Shown: positions 17,814-27,391, counted from the stretch's first letter. The stretch: DNA of 64,000 nucleotides from Geovibrio ferrireducens (GCF_026226615.1 NZ_JAJAPB010000006.1:1-64000), one strand, 5' to 3'. Program-made: numbers and translations. Notes: a model not told the origin generated them from the sequence alone.

Positions 17814-18912
17814 AACAATTTTACCCTTTGCTGCGGCGGCGTTTCTTCTGGCTCCGGCCGCATATGCTGACGATTTCAGCATGTTTGAGGACGCACCCTC
17901 GATAAAGCTTTCCGGCGAACTTATACAGAAACTCGGCGTAAAGCCCGCAAAGGCGGAATACCGCGAATCTGTAAAGAAATTGAAGCTGCCGGGCATAGTG
18001 CAGGCGGACGAGACATCCTCATTCTCAGTTAACAGCAAGTTCGGCGGATGGATTGAGAAGCTATATGTTGACTACAGGGGCAGAAACGTGAAGAAGGGTG
18101 AACGTGTCGCCGAAATATACAGCCCTGAGGCGGTAGCCGCTCAGGAGGAGTATCTGGCTTTTCTTAAGCATTCTGCGAACATCAGCCCCTCCTCCGGCGG
18201 GGCATACGGAAACATTTTCGCCGAAGACGCAAGACGCCTCACCGAAAGCGCCAGACAAAGGCTTAAATACTGGGATATTACGGAAAAGCAGATTCAGGAA
18301 ATAGAAAAAACAGGCAGATCGAAAAGAACAATAACGCTCTACAGCCCCGCCTCCGGCTATGTGACAGCCAAAAATGTAAGCGAAGGGATGAAGACTGAGC
18401 CCGGCATGGAGCTTTTCAGTGCCGTGAGCCTCGCCAATCTCTGGATTATAGCGGATGTTTACGAGGAGGAGCTGAAACACATAAGGGTCGGCAGCAAAGC
18501 CAATGTCACTCTGGCGGGAATACCCAACGTGATTTACGAGCTCACTGCGGACTATATTTACCCCGAAGTTTCACAGAGAACCAGAACCCTCAAGGTGCGT
18601 TTTCTCGTGAATAACAGAAGCGGTCTGCTGAAACCTTCAATGTACACTGAGATTCTCGCTGAATTCCCTGCGGGCAGAGTTCTTGCGGTTCCGTCCGATG
18701 CTGTTATAGATGACGGCAGGAGGAAAATTGTCTTCGTAAGTCTCGGTGAAGGAAGGTTTGAACCCCGCGAAATACTCACCGGTGCGCAGACTGACGGTTT
18801 TACCGAGGTGCGCAAAGGGCTCTCCGAAGGGGAAACAGTGGCAAGGGGAGCCAACTTCCTGCTGGATTCGGAAGCTCAGCTTAAAGGCATAAGCCCTGTC
18901 AAGGGGTTCTGA
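17791..18912 (+). CDS. Periplasmic adaptor of a heavy-metal RND pump (CusB-like)
   Basis: 373 residues from the ATG at 17791, which has GGAGG eight bases upstream; an in-frame GTG 33 bases earlier lies inside the TolC-like gene and lacks such a site. A signal peptide (ending near AYA-D) is followed by barrel-sandwich, hairpin and beta-barrel parts. GWIEKLYVDYRGRNVKKGE and SPEAVAAQEEYL are typical of CusB. It links the CusA-like inner-membrane pump to the outer-membrane duct and may transfer metal. Confidence 0.9.
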   Translation: MARRYLNKTILPFAAAAFLLAPAAYADDFSMFEDAPSIKLSGELIQKLGVKPAKAEYRESVKKLKLPGIVQADETSSFSVNSKFGGWIEKLYVDYRGRNVKKGERVAEIYSPEAVAAQEEYLAFLKHSANISPSSGGAYGNIFAEDARRLTESARQRLKYWDITEKQIQEIEKTGRSKRTITLYSPASGYVTAKNVSEGMKTEPGMELFSAVSLANLWIIADVYEEELKHIRVGSKANVTLAGIPNVIYELTADYIYPEVSQRTRTLKVRFLVNNRSGLLKPSMYTEILAEFPAGRVLAVPSDAVIDDGRRKIVFVSLGEGRFEPREILTGAQTDGFTEVRKGLSEGETVARGANFLLDSEAQLKGISPVKGF

Positions 18913-18913
18913 C

Positions 18914-21900
18914 ATGATAGAAAAGCTCATTGAATACTCGGCCAGAAACAAGTTTGTCATAATCCTCCTCACCCTCATTATCACAGGCTGGGGGGTGTGG
19001 TCTGTTAAGAAGACCCCTCTGGATGCTATCCCCGATTTGAGCGATGTTCAGGTCATAATCTTCACCGAGTGGACAGGCAGAAGCCCTGATCTTGTGGAGG
19101 ATCAGATAACCTATCCGCTGGTGAGCAGCCTTCTTGCAGCACCGAAGGTGAAGGTTGTTCGGGGTTATTCGTTTTTCGGATTCTCATATGTTTACGCGAT
19201 TTTCGAGGACGACACGGACATATACTGGGCAAGAAGCCGTGTTTCCGAATACATAAGCAAGATACGCGGCCAGCTTCCGCCGGATGTCAACCCCTCTCTG
19301 GGGCCTGACGCAACGGGCGTGGGATGGATATACCAGTACGCGCTGAAAGACACACAGAACAGATACAACCTCGCGGAGCTGCGTTCCCTTCAGGACTGGT
19401 ATCTGAAATATGCCTTTGAAGAGGTAAAAGGTGTTGCGGAAGCGGCGTCACTGGGCGGGCACATAAAGGAATACCAGATCAACCTTGATCCGGACAGGCT
19501 CCGTGCATACGGCATTCCGATAACGAAGATCACAGAGGCGGTGAGAAACAGCAACCGTGACGTGGGGGGACGCTCCGTGGAATTCAGCGGGCGGGACTTC
19601 ATGATCAAGGGGCTGGGGTACATCTCATCCATTGATGATATAAAAAATACAGTAGTCGATTTTGATGATCGGGGTGTTCCGGTGCTGATAGGCGATGTGG
19701 CCTCGGTTGAGACAGGCCCCTCCATGCGCAGAGGCATAGCCGATCTTGACGGAGAGGGGGAAACCGTGGGCGGCATAATAGTTATGCGCTACGGTGAGAA
19801 CGCCCTTGAGGTTATAGAACGCGTCAAGGCGAAGGCCGAGGAGCTTAAGAACACTCTCCCCGAAGGGGTGGAGCTTGTCCCTGTTTATGACCGCTCGGAG
19901 CTTATCGTCAACTCCATCAAAACCCTGCGGGATAAGCTGATAGAGGAGATAATAATAGTCAGCCTTGTGTGCGTGGTGTTCCTTTTCCATTTCCGCTCTG
20001 CTCTGGTGGCGATAATCACCCTCCCCGTTGCCATAATCATGTCTTTCGTGATGTTCCGCCATCTTGGCATCACCTCAAATGTAATGTCCCTCGGCGGCAT
20101 AGCAATAGCCATAGGCGCAATGGTGGATGCGGCCATAGTTATGGTGGAGAACGCCCATAAACAGCTTGAGCACAACCCGAATGCGGACAGGGTGGAGACC
20201 ATAATAAACGCCGCCAAGAAGGTCGGCGCGCCTCTGTTCTTCTCTCTGCTTATCATAACCGTGTCGTTCCTGCCGGTGTTCACGCTGGAGTCTCAGGAGG
20301 GCAGACTGTTCAAGCCATTGGCATACACCAAGACATTCGCCATGCTGTTTGCCTCGTTCCTCTCGGTGACTCTGGTTCCGGCGCTGATGGTTATGTTCAT
20401 CAAAGGCAAAATACTGGCGGAAGACAAAAACCCCGTCACAAAGGTTCTTGTGTTTCTGTACCGCCCCTTTGTGCATCTGGCGCTCAGGTTCAGGTATGCT
20501 GTGATTGTTCTGTCAATCATAGCCGTTGCCGCTTCATATCCTGTTGTGAAAAAGCTCGGCTCTGAGTTCATGCCCACACTGAACGAGGGCACGGTGTTCT
20601 ATATGCCCACCACCCTCCCCGGAATATCCGCCGCGGAGGCGGCAAAAAGCCTCCAGACACAGAACAGGCTTATCAAAAGCGTGCCGGAGGTGGAAACTGT
20701 CTTCGGCAAGGCGGGCAACGCCATGAGCGCAACAGACCCCGCAGGGCTCTCCATGGCTGAAACAGTTATAACCCTCAAGCCGGAAAGCGAATGGCGTGAG
20801 GGGATGACGTGGGACAAAATCATTGAGGAATTAAACAGCAAAGTTCAGGTGGCCGGCTGGGTAAACTCATGGACAATGCCCATTAAGGCAAGAATAGACA
20901 TGCTCTCCACCGGGATAAAAACCCCTGTGGGGATAAAGATATATGGCGCTGACCCGGTCATTCTGCAGGAAACGGGGCAAAAACTCGAAGAGGTGCTGAA
21001 AACAGTTGAAGGCACAAGGAGCGTTTACGCCGAACGCACTGACGGCGGCTACTACCTCTACATAGAGCCGGACAGGTTCAGGCTGGCGAGGCACGGCCTC
21101 ACGGTGGAGGATGTTAACATGGTGATAGAATCCGCAATCGGCGGCATGCCTGTTACCAGAACCGTGGAAGGCAGGGAGCGCTACCCCGTTGCCGTGCGCT
21201 ACAAAAAATCGTTCAGGTCGGACATTGAGTCGATCAAAAGCGTGCTTATCCCCGTGGGCATGAACGCCAGTGCCGACACACAGGCATCAGGCGGCATGGG
21301 CTCAGGCGAAGCGGGCGGCAGAAGCGGCTATGTTCCCCTCGGCGAAGTGGCGGAAGTTTACATGAAGCCGGGACCTGACATGCTCAAAAACGAAAACGGA
21401 CTGCTTGTCTCGTATATATATGTTGATACTGATACAGGCGTGGACGTGGGCAGGTATGTTGAGCGTGCAATGAAGGCGGTGGACGGCGCTGTCACAGTTC
21501 CGCAGGGCTACATAATGCAGTGGAGCGGTCAGTATGAGTACATGATGCGTGTGAAGGAGAAGCTTAACATAGTAGTCCCCCTGACCCTTGTGCTCATTTT
21601 CGTTATCCTGTACCTGAACTTCCGTTCCGTCACCAAGACGGCAATAGTGATGCTCTCCGTGCCTTTTGCCCTGATAGGCGGGTTTCTGTACCTTTACTTC
21701 CTCGGCTACAACCTCTCGGTCGCGGTCTGGGTGGGGCTCATAGCACTTGCCGGAGTTGCGGCTGAGACCGGGGTAATAATGATTGTCTATCTGGATGAAG
21801 CGTATGACGAGCGCATGAACGCCGGAAAAATGAACAGCCTCGCAGATCTGCATGACGCTGTTATTTACGGAGCGGTGCAGAGGGTGCGCCCCAAGATAAT

Positions 21901-22111
21901 GACCGTTGCCACCCTTATTATAGGCCTTATCCCCATCATGTGGGCAACAGGCAGCGGTGCTGATGTTATGAAGCGCATAGCCGCGCCCATGATAGGCGGA
22001 ATGGTCACCTCAACCTTCCTCACCCTTGTAATTATCCCTGCCGTTTACTACACATGGCGGCAGCACGGAATAAAAAAGAGCATGAACACCGCTGACGAAG
22101 CCCAGCGGTGA
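18914..22111 (+). CDS. cusA: CusA-like Cu(I)/Ag(I) RND efflux pump
   Basis: 1065 residues, full HME-RND length with 12 membrane segments. The proton-relay aspartate is in GAMVDAAIVMVENAHK. The three periplasmic methionines used by CusA for Cu/Ag can be read in FYMPTTLPG, LSMAETVI and ARIDMLSTG, which argues for monovalent copper or silver rather than Co/Zn/Cd. The DAIPDLSDVQV N-terminal block is diagnostic. It starts two bases after the CusB-like stop. It exports metal from periplasm or cytoplasm through the tripartite complex. Confidence 0.94.
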   Translation: MIEKLIEYSARNKFVIILLTLIITGWGVWSVKKTPLDAIPDLSDVQVIIFTEWTGRSPDLVEDQITYPLVSSLLAAPKVKVVRGYSFFGFSYVYAIFEDDTDIYWARSRVSEYISKIRGQLPPDVNPSLGPDATGVGWIYQYALKDTQNRYNLAELRSLQDWYLKYAFEEVKGVAEAASLGGHIKEYQINLDPDRLRAYGIPITKITEAVRNSNRDVGGRSVEFSGRDFMIKGLGYISSIDDIKNTVVDFDDRGVPVLIGDVASVETGPSMRRGIADLDGEGETVGGIIVMRYGENALEVIERVKAKAEELKNTLPEGVELVPVYDRSELIVNSIKTLRDKLIEEIIIVSLVCVVFLFHFRSALVAIITLPVAIIMSFVMFRHLGITSNVMSLGGIAIAIGAMVDAAIVMVENAHKQLEHNPNADRVETIINAAKKVGAPLFFSLLIITVSFLPVFTLESQEGRLFKPLAYTKTFAMLFASFLSVTLVPALMVMFIKGKILAEDKNPVTKVLVFLYRPFVHLALRFRYAVIVLSIIAVAASYPVVKKLGSEFMPTLNEGTVFYMPTTLPGISAAEAAKSLQTQNRLIKSVPEVETVFGKAGNAMSATDPAGLSMAETVITLKPESEWREGMTWDKIIEELNSKVQVAGWVNSWTMPIKARIDMLSTGIKTPVGIKIYGADPVILQETGQKLEEVLKTVEGTRSVYAERTDGGYYLYIEPDRFRLARHGLTVEDVNMVIESAIGGMPVTRTVEGRERYPVAVRYKKSFRSDIESIKSVLIPVGMNASADTQASGGMGSGEAGGRSGYVPLGEVAEVYMKPGPDMLKNENGLLVSYIYVDTDTGVDVGRYVERAMKAVDGAVTVPQGYIMQWSGQYEYMMRVKEKLNIVVPLTLVLIFVILYLNFRSVTKTAIVMLSVPFALIGGFLYLYFLGYNLSVAVWVGLIALAGVAAETGVIMIVYLDEAYDERMNAGKMNSLADLHDAVIYGAVQRVRPKIMTVATLIIGLIPIMWATGSGADVMKRIAAPMIGGMVTSTFLTLVIIPAVYYTWRQHGIKKSMNTADEAQR

Positions 22112-22120
22112 GTTCTCCCG

Positions 22121-22166
22121 CTTCCGCTTTCCCTGTGCATTGCCTCATGCCGGGGAACTGCGGAAG
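22121..22166 (+). terminator. Long stem-loop after the cus-type operon
   Basis: Arms CTTCCGC/GCGGAAG enclose TTCCC/GGGGAA and GCAT/ATGC pairs. No U-tract follows, so it may be a Rho-type end or a 3' stabiliser. Confidence 0.4.
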
Positions 22167-22190
22167 CTTACTCCATGCTAAAATATACTA

Positions 22191-22219
22191 TTGACATAAC
22201 CGTTCTTCTGATCTATTTT
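22191..22219 (+). promoter_or_regulatory. Sigma70-type promoter of cysK
   Basis: TTGACA (22191-22196), 17-bp spacer, TATTTT (22214-22219), about 50 bp upstream of the cysK ATG. Confidence 0.65.
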
Positions 22220-22270
22220 TCTTAAAACTACATAAAATCTATCGAATTAATATACAAAAGGAGAAACCAA

Positions 22271-23212
22271 ATGGGAAGAATAGCAGAGACACTCACGGAT
22301 TTAATCGGCAACACACCCCTTCTGGCTATCGGACGCGCAGCACAGGGAGCTAAAGGCAGAATCGCGGCTAAACTTGAATCATTCAACCCCGGCGGCAGCG
22401 TGAAGGACAGGATCGGCTTTGCGATGATAAAAGCGGCAGAAGACGCAGGCCTCATCAATAAGGACACTGTTATCATAGAACCCACAAGCGGCAACACAGG
22501 CATAGCCCTCGCCCTCGTCAGCGCGGCAAGGGGCTACAGGCTAATACTCACCATGCCCGAAACAATGAGCATTGAACGCCGCTCACTCCTCAAGGCATAC
22601 GGAGCGGAAATCGTGCTCACACCCGGCCCCCTTGGGATGAAGGGAGCAGTGGCCAAGGCGGAGGAACTCGCCGCGGAAACGCCCAACTCATTCATACCCC
22701 AGCAGTTCAACAACCCCGCTAACCCCGCAGTCCACAGGGCAACAACAGCGGAGGAGATCTGGCGCGATACTGACGGACAGGTTGACATAATAGTCGGCGG
22801 TGTTGGCACAGGCGGAACAATCACAGGGGTGGGACAGGTTCTCAAGCAGAAAAAGTCCTCCGTTCAGATAATAGCCGTTGAACCGGACGAATCCCCCGTT
22901 CTTTCAGGCGGAAGCCCCGCACCCCACAAGATTCAGGGCATAGGCGCAGGTTTTGTTCCGCAGGTTTTTGATAAAACGGCAGTAGATGAGGTTTTCAGGG
23001 TAAAAAGCACTGAGGCCTTCGCCGCATCCAGACTTCTCGCCAGAGAGGACGGACTCCTTGTGGGAATCTCCTCCGGCGCTGCGTTCCATGCAGCAAGGGA
23101 AGTGGCATCCAGACCCGAAAACGCAGGAAAGCTCATTGTTGTGGTTTTCCCCGATACAGGGGAACGTTACCTTTCCACAACCCTGTACGCCGACCCCGAA
23201 GTTACGGCTTAA
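22271..23212 (+). CDS. cysK: Cysteine synthase A
   Basis: 313 residues. The PLP lysine lies in [11 protein letters not shown]. The [10 protein letters not shown] substrate loop and the phosphate-binding [10 protein letters not shown] are intact. It converts O-acetylserine plus sulfide to cysteine in the cytoplasm. It has its own promoter and an intrinsic terminator, and precedes two trans-sulfuration genes, consistent with a cysteine-to-methionine block. The ribosome-binding site GGAGAAACC is near-ideal. Confidence 0.95.
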   Translation: MGRIAETLTDLIGNTPLLAIGRAAQGAKGRIAAKLESFNPGGSVKDRIGFAMIKAAEDAGLINKDTVIIEPTSGNTGIALALVSAARGYRLILTMPETMSIERRSLLKAYGAEIVLTPGPLGMKGAVAKAEELAAETPNSFIPQQFNNPANPAVHRATTAEEIWRDTDGQVDIIVGGVGTGGTITGVGQVLKQKKSSVQIIAVEPDESPVLSGGSPAPHKIQGIGAGFVPQVFDKTAVDEVFRVKSTEAFAASRLLAREDGLLVGISSGAAFHAAREVASRPENAGKLIVVVFPDTGERYLSTTLYADPEVTA

Positions 23213-23235
23213 CGGAAGAAGACCTTTTTAAGGAA

Positions 23236-23279
23236 ATACGCCGGGCTGTGCGCCTGATAAGCCTCAGCCCGGTATTTTT
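23236..23279 (+). terminator. Intrinsic terminator of cysK
   Basis: Arms AATA-cg-CCGGGCTG and CAGCCCGG-TATT are followed by T-rich sequence. The loop is about 20 bases. Confidence 0.75.
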
Positions 23280-23298
23280 ATATTCACAGGAGGTATTT

Positions 23299-23406
23299 AT
23301 GACCAAATCAAACGCATTATCAATCAGTTGCCCGCCCACCACCTTCCCCTCAGCAGCTAATACCCGCACGGAAGAAATTGCCGTATACGGCGCACGAATG
23401 CGCTGA
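23299..23406 (+). CDS. Possible 35-residue peptide between cysK and the trans-sulfuration genes
   Basis: An ATG with a strong ribosome-binding site (ACAGGAGG, six bases before it) opens a 35-codon frame that begins MTKSNALSISCPP and ends in TGA at 23404. It lies after the cysK terminator and 83 bp before the next ORF. No family is recognised; it contains one cysteine and is not obviously a Cys- or Met-rich leader. It may be a leader peptide for the downstream genes, an independent small protein, or the stub of a decayed gene. I see no SAM riboswitch motif here. Confidence 0.4.
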   Translation: MTKSNALSISCPPTTFPSAANTRTEEIAVYGARMR

Positions 23407-23489
23407 GCATAGGCATTTTCTCCCTTGCAGGACACTCCCCACGGTAACCGCAGCCGGATATTCATAACATAATAAACTAAGGTGTTTTC

Positions 23490-24644
23490 ATGAAAAATTT
23501 AAATATAGATACCATTCTCGCACAGGCGGGCAGCAGAAGAGACCCGCACACAGGAGCAATCAGCACACCCATCCACCAGTGCGCCACATTCCGCCATCCG
23601 GCTCTCGGAGAGAGCACGGGCTTTGACTACAGCAGAACGGCAAACCCCACCAGACAGGCACTGGAAACCGCAATGGCAGAGCTTGAGGGGGGAGCAAGAG
23701 GACTTGCCTTCTCCTCCGGAATGGCGGCGGTGGATAATGTAATACGCCTTCTCTCACCCGGAGATAAGGTTGTGATAACCGAAGATCTGTACGGCGGAAC
23801 ATACCGCATTTTTCAGAAAGTTTACGCTCAGTACGGCATTGAGGCAGTGTATGCTGACACCGCAGACACGGTGGCGGTTGAGGCGGCGCTTGAGGATAAA
23901 GCCGTCAAAATGCTCTTTGTGGAAGTGCCCACCAACCCCATGCTGAAAGTGGCGGATATTAAGGCGCTGGGAAGGCTCGCAAACGACAGGGGCATCACTT
24001 TTGTTGTGGACAACACCTTCCTTTCCCCCTGTGCCCTGCGTCCGCTTGACTTGGGTGCGGATATAGTTCTGCACAGCGCCACAAAATACCTCGGCGGGCA
24101 TAATGACGTGGTTGCAGGGGTGCTGGTGACAAAAACTCAGGAACTGGGCGACAGGCTGTTCTTCTTCCAGAACTCAGTGGGCTCAGTCCTCGCCCCGAAT
24201 GATGCGTGGCTTGTGCTGAGAGGGCTCAAAACCCTGCATCTGCGCATCGAAAAGCAGGCGGAAAACGCGCGGAAGATAGCAGAATTTCTGGAAAAACACC
24301 CAAGGGTGAAAAAGGTTTTCTACCCCGGACTCAAAAACCACAAAGGGCACGATGTTCAGGCAAAACAGGCAAAATCCTTCGGCGGCATGGTATCATTTGA
24401 GGTTGACGAACCTGCGCTTGTGCCGCAGATTCTTAAAAGCGTTAAGGTTTTCCACTTCGCAGAAAGCCTCGGCGGAACGGAATCTCTGATCACCTTCCCC
24501 GCTGTGCAGACCCACGCGGATATAGAACCGGAGATAAGAGAACGCCTCGGAGTGACTGACAGGCTGCTCCGCCTTTCAATAGGCGTGGAGTATGCGGAAG
24601 ACCTTATTGATGACCTCAGACAGGCAATTGAGAACGGAGAATAA
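23490..24644 (+). CDS. Trans-sulfuration PLP enzyme 1 (cystathionine gamma-synthase/lyase-like)
   Basis: 384 residues of the Cys/Met-metabolism PLP family. The YGGTYR phosphate loop, the VDNTF aspartate region and the PLP lysine in SATKYLGGHNDVVAG are clear. The family includes cystathionine gamma-synthase, gamma-lyase and O-acetylhomoserine thiolyase; sequence alone does not fix the reaction. Pairing with a second paralogue four bases downstream suggests a MetI/MetC-like two-step route between cysteine and homocysteine. Confidence 0.88.
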   Translation: MKNLNIDTILAQAGSRRDPHTGAISTPIHQCATFRHPALGESTGFDYSRTANPTRQALETAMAELEGGARGLAFSSGMAAVDNVIRLLSPGDKVVITEDLYGGTYRIFQKVYAQYGIEAVYADTADTVAVEAALEDKAVKMLFVEVPTNPMLKVADIKALGRLANDRGITFVVDNTFLSPCALRPLDLGADIVLHSATKYLGGHNDVVAGVLVTKTQELGDRLFFFQNSVGSVLAPNDAWLVLRGLKTLHLRIEKQAENARKIAEFLEKHPRVKKVFYPGLKNHKGHDVQAKQAKSFGGMVSFEVDEPALVPQILKSVKVFHFAESLGGTESLITFPAVQTHADIEPEIRERLGVTDRLLRLSIGVEYAEDLIDDLRQAIENGE

Positions 24645-24647
24645 AAT

Positions 24648-25799
24648 ATGGCCGGAAAAAAAGCAGGAAGAAACACACGCCTTGTTCACACAGGCTACGA
24701 CATAGACCCGCACACGGGCGCGCTCAGCGTACCCCTTATACACGCATCCACATTCAGGCAGAAATCAGTGACCGAGTTCGGAGAGTATGACTACTCCCGC
24801 TCCGGCAACCCCACAAGGGAGACGCTGGAAAAAATCATAGCGGATCTTGAAGGCGGCTCACACGGATACGCCTTTGCCTCCGGCATGGCAGCCATATCAG
24901 CCGCACTGATGATATTTTCACCCGGTGATCACCTTGTGGTATGCGAAGATGTGTACGGGGGAACATGGCGAGTTCTCACAGGCCTGCTCTCCCGTTTCGG
25001 CATAGAGGCCACCTTCGCCGATGCTACGGATGTGAACGCCTTTGAAAAGGCAGTAATCCCCGGCAGAACAAAGGCTCTGTACCTTGAAACGCCCTCAAAC
25101 CCGCTGATGAAAATCACGGATCTTAAGGCTATGAGCGCTCTGGCAAAAAAATATGACCTGATCACACTTGTGGACAACACATTCATGAGCCCGTACCTCC
25201 AGCGGCCGCTGGAGCTTGGGTGCGATATAGTGCTTCACAGCGGAACCAAGTTCCTCAACGGGCACAGCGATGTTCTCTGCGGATTTGCCGTGACTGCGGA
25301 CAAGGCGCTGGGGAAAAGGATAAAATACATACAGAACTCTGTGGGCGCTGTTCTGCCCCCTAACGACTGCTGGCTTGTGATACGGGGACTCAAGACTCTC
25401 GGTGTGCGCATGGAGGCGGGGCAGAAATCGGCGCAGATAATCGCCGAAGCGCTGGAAAAACACCCGAACATCAGGCAGGTTTTCTATCCCGGTCTGAAAA
25501 GCCATAAAGGATATGAAATAAACAAAGCACAGAGTGACGGTGCGGGCGCTGTTCTCTCCTTTGAGCTTAAAAATGCTGAACTCACCCACAGGCTGCTGAA
25601 AGAGATGGAGTATGCGGCATTTGCCGTAAGCCTCGGCGGAGTGGAAAGCATAATATCATATCCGCCTATGATGTCCCACGCTGCCATGCCCCCTGCGGAA
25701 AGAGCTGCGCGGGGTATTAGCGATTCTCTCGTTCGTCTTTCCCTCGGTGTTGAAGACACTGAAGACGTGCTTGAAGATATTTTAAGAATAATAGGCTAG
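24648..25799 (+). CDS. Trans-sulfuration PLP enzyme 2 (cystathionine beta-lyase-like)
   Basis: 383 residues, paralogue of the preceding gene. PLP lysine in SGTKFLNGHSDVLCG, YGGTWR loop, VDNTFMSPYLQRPLE. The start lies only 3 bases after the upstream stop, so the two are co-translated. Beta-lyase activity (cystathionine to homocysteine) is inferred from pairing with a synthase-like paralogue; gamma-lyase is the main alternative. No terminator is seen before the convergent flagellar-type gene 12 bp away. Confidence 0.85.
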   Translation: MAGKKAGRNTRLVHTGYDIDPHTGALSVPLIHASTFRQKSVTEFGEYDYSRSGNPTRETLEKIIADLEGGSHGYAFASGMAAISAALMIFSPGDHLVVCEDVYGGTWRVLTGLLSRFGIEATFADATDVNAFEKAVIPGRTKALYLETPSNPLMKITDLKAMSALAKKYDLITLVDNTFMSPYLQRPLELGCDIVLHSGTKFLNGHSDVLCGFAVTADKALGKRIKYIQNSVGAVLPPNDCWLVIRGLKTLGVRMEAGQKSAQIIAEALEKHPNIRQVFYPGLKSHKGYEINKAQSDGAGAVLSFELKNAELTHRLLKEMEYAAFAVSLGGVESIISYPPMMSHAAMPPAERAARGISDSLVRLSLGVEDTEDVLEDILRIIG

Positions 25800-25811
25800 G
25801 TCAGTGTCCGC

Positions 25812-26435
25812 TCACGCCATCATGTCGATGATGGTTCCGAGCATCTGATCTGCGGTCTGGGCGGTGACGATGTTTGCCTTATATGAATTAAGGTAGACCA
25901 TGCTGTCTACGATCTCTTTGGCCATGTTTGTGTCTGATGCCTCAAGGATTCCCTGCTCGACAGTGAAGGAGCCTTCGGGCATGGGTTCGCCGTTTCTGTC
26001 AACAACCTCTATGCGGCCTTTGTAGGCTCCGTCAGAGTAGATTTCGCCGTTGTCAGCTATCTCAAGCCGCCCGCCGTCCGCTACACCTGCGGCCACTATG
26101 CCGCCGTCCCTCGTGACAAGGTTGCCGCCGGAATCTACGGAGAAGTCTCCCCTTCTGGTGTAAGACTCGTTTCCTTCGGCATCAGTCACTTTGAAATAGC
26201 CGTTTCCGTTTATGGAGAAATCAAGCTGGTTGCCCGTGGGGATAAGGTAGCCCGTGCCCTGATCAGTGCGGACAGTGTTCAGCTTCACCCCGCCCTGATT
26301 AGCAATCTCGGAAAAAGTTGAGGAGAAGGACTGAAAAGCAGGCGTACTGACATTGGCGATATTGTGCGCAGTTGCGTCCTGCGCTTTGGAATAGGCCAGC
26401 AGTGCGGATGAGGAGCTGTAAAGGCTCTGTATCAT
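25812..26435 (-). CDS. Orphan flagellar rod/hook protein (FlgG/FlgF-like)
   Basis: 207 residues. The N-terminal rod signature (LLAYSKAQDATAHNIANVSTPAFQ, here split by function) and the C-terminal coiled-coil with DTNMAKEIVDSMVYLNSYKAN match flagellar rod and hook proteins. It is shorter than typical FlgG, with a reduced central domain. No other flagellar gene is near, so it may be a dispersed rod protein or an accessory paralogue. GGAAGG precedes the ATG. Confidence 0.82.
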   Translation of the reverse strand: MIQSLYSSSSALLAYSKAQDATAHNIANVSTPAFQSFSSTFSEIANQGGVKLNTVRTDQGTGYLIPTGNQLDFSINGNGYFKVTDAEGNESYTRRGDFSVDSGGNLVTRDGGIVAAGVADGGRLEIADNGEIYSDGAYKGRIEVVDRNGEPMPEGSFTVEQGILEASDTNMAKEIVDSMVYLNSYKANIVTAQTADQMLGTIIDMMA

Positions 26436-26504
26436 TTCATATCCTTCCTTGACACATCACAGGTTTATGTAGATCATAATATATATAAAATAACGGAGGA
26501 ATCC

Positions 26505-26921
26505 ATGACTAATTTAACCGATGACCAGCTTAAATCTCTCCTGACAGACGCAAAGACCGTGGTTATAGTCGGAGCATCCAACAAACCCGAAAGAGCCAGC
26601 AACGGCATTATGAAATTTCTGATGAAAAACGGATATACAGTTTACCCCGTGAACCCTCTGGAGAAAGAGGTTCTCGGCGTGCCCACATACGACAGCGTGG
26701 CGGAAGTTCCCGTTCAGCCTGATATTGTGGATGTCTTCCGCCAGAGCGCATTCGCCGCGGAAGTGGTGCGGGAGGCAGTGCTCAAGGGAGCAGGGCTTGT
26801 CTGGCTTCAGGAGGATGTTATAAGCAGCGAGGCGGAGCAGATTGCAAAGCAGGCGGATGTCCCCTTCATTATGGATAAATGCATCTTCAAAGAGTATCTG
26901 AGGCTCGCAATAGCGAGATAG
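26505..26921 (+). CDS. CoA-binding domain protein (YccU-like)
   Basis: 138 residues forming one CoA-binding Rossmann domain: VVIVGASNKPERAS near the N-terminus and YPVNP followed by a regular alpha/beta pattern. It is comparable to stand-alone YccU proteins, which bind CoA but have no assigned reaction. Strong AACGGAGG ribosome-binding site. It is divergent from the flagellar-type gene. Confidence 0.87.
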   Translation: MTNLTDDQLKSLLTDAKTVVIVGASNKPERASNGIMKFLMKNGYTVYPVNPLEKEVLGVPTYDSVAEVPVQPDIVDVFRQSAFAAEVVREAVLKGAGLVWLQEDVISSEAEQIAKQADVPFIMDKCIFKEYLRLAIAR

Positions 26922-26931
26922 ATTCTGACAG

Positions 26932-26960
26932 GCGCCCGCAGCGGTTCTCTCTTCGGGTGC
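26932..26960 (+). terminator. Weak hairpin after the CoA-binding gene
   Basis: A 7-bp stem GCGCCCG/CGGGTGC (one G-U) with a loop of about 15 bases is followed by TTAATCTTTCCT. A plausible but weak terminator. Confidence 0.4.
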
Positions 26961-27070
26961 TTAATCTTTCCTCTCAGCACAGCTCCGGCTTAATGTTTAT
27001 TTTCAAAAATCATGGAAAAATCCACAAAACCTTATATACTTATAGCTTATTTTGAGGGAGGAAGTATCTG

Positions 27071-27391
27071 ATGTGCAACTGCAAAAAGAATATCAATGTT
27101 GACGAGAGCTACACGAGTTTCAAGAACATAAACTGTTTTGAGAACGCATGCGCAGTGGTGGACAACCTGCTGCGGGTGCTGAAAGAAACTGACACAAGCA
27201 ACGCCTTCTGGGACAAGTTCATAAGCCTTATACCGGAAGCATACTACTCAAGAGACCCCAAGCTTGACTCAAGGGAAGTGCTGCTTTACATAGTCTGTAA
27301 AAATGCCCCTTTCATCATGGACTTTTTCGAGGAAACCGGCGATGAGGAAGCGATCCACGCCATGACCAAGTGCGAACAGGAGTGCTGCTGA
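27071..27391 (+). CDS. cowN: CowN-like nitrogenase CO-protection protein
   Basis: 106 residues. The pattern YTSFKNINCFENA, then SNAFWDKFISL, then APFIMDFFEETGDEEAI and a terminal EQECC matches CowN from memory. CowN sustains N2-dependent growth in the presence of carbon monoxide by protecting nitrogenase. The N-terminal MCNCKKN adds two cysteines not typical of the family. No nif gene is in the window and no sigma54 -24/-12 promoter or NifA site was seen upstream. GGGAGGAAG precedes the ATG. Confidence 0.78.
   Translation: MCNCKKNINVDESYTSFKNINCFENACAVVDNLLRVLKETDTSNAFWDKFISLIPEAYYSRDPKLDSREVLLYIVCKNAPFIMDFFEETGDEEAIHAMTKCEQECC

Noticed and set aside
26922-27070. Sigma54 promoter or NifA site upstream of cowN
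   Set aside because: No GG-N10-GC core or TGT-N10-ACA pair could be read.
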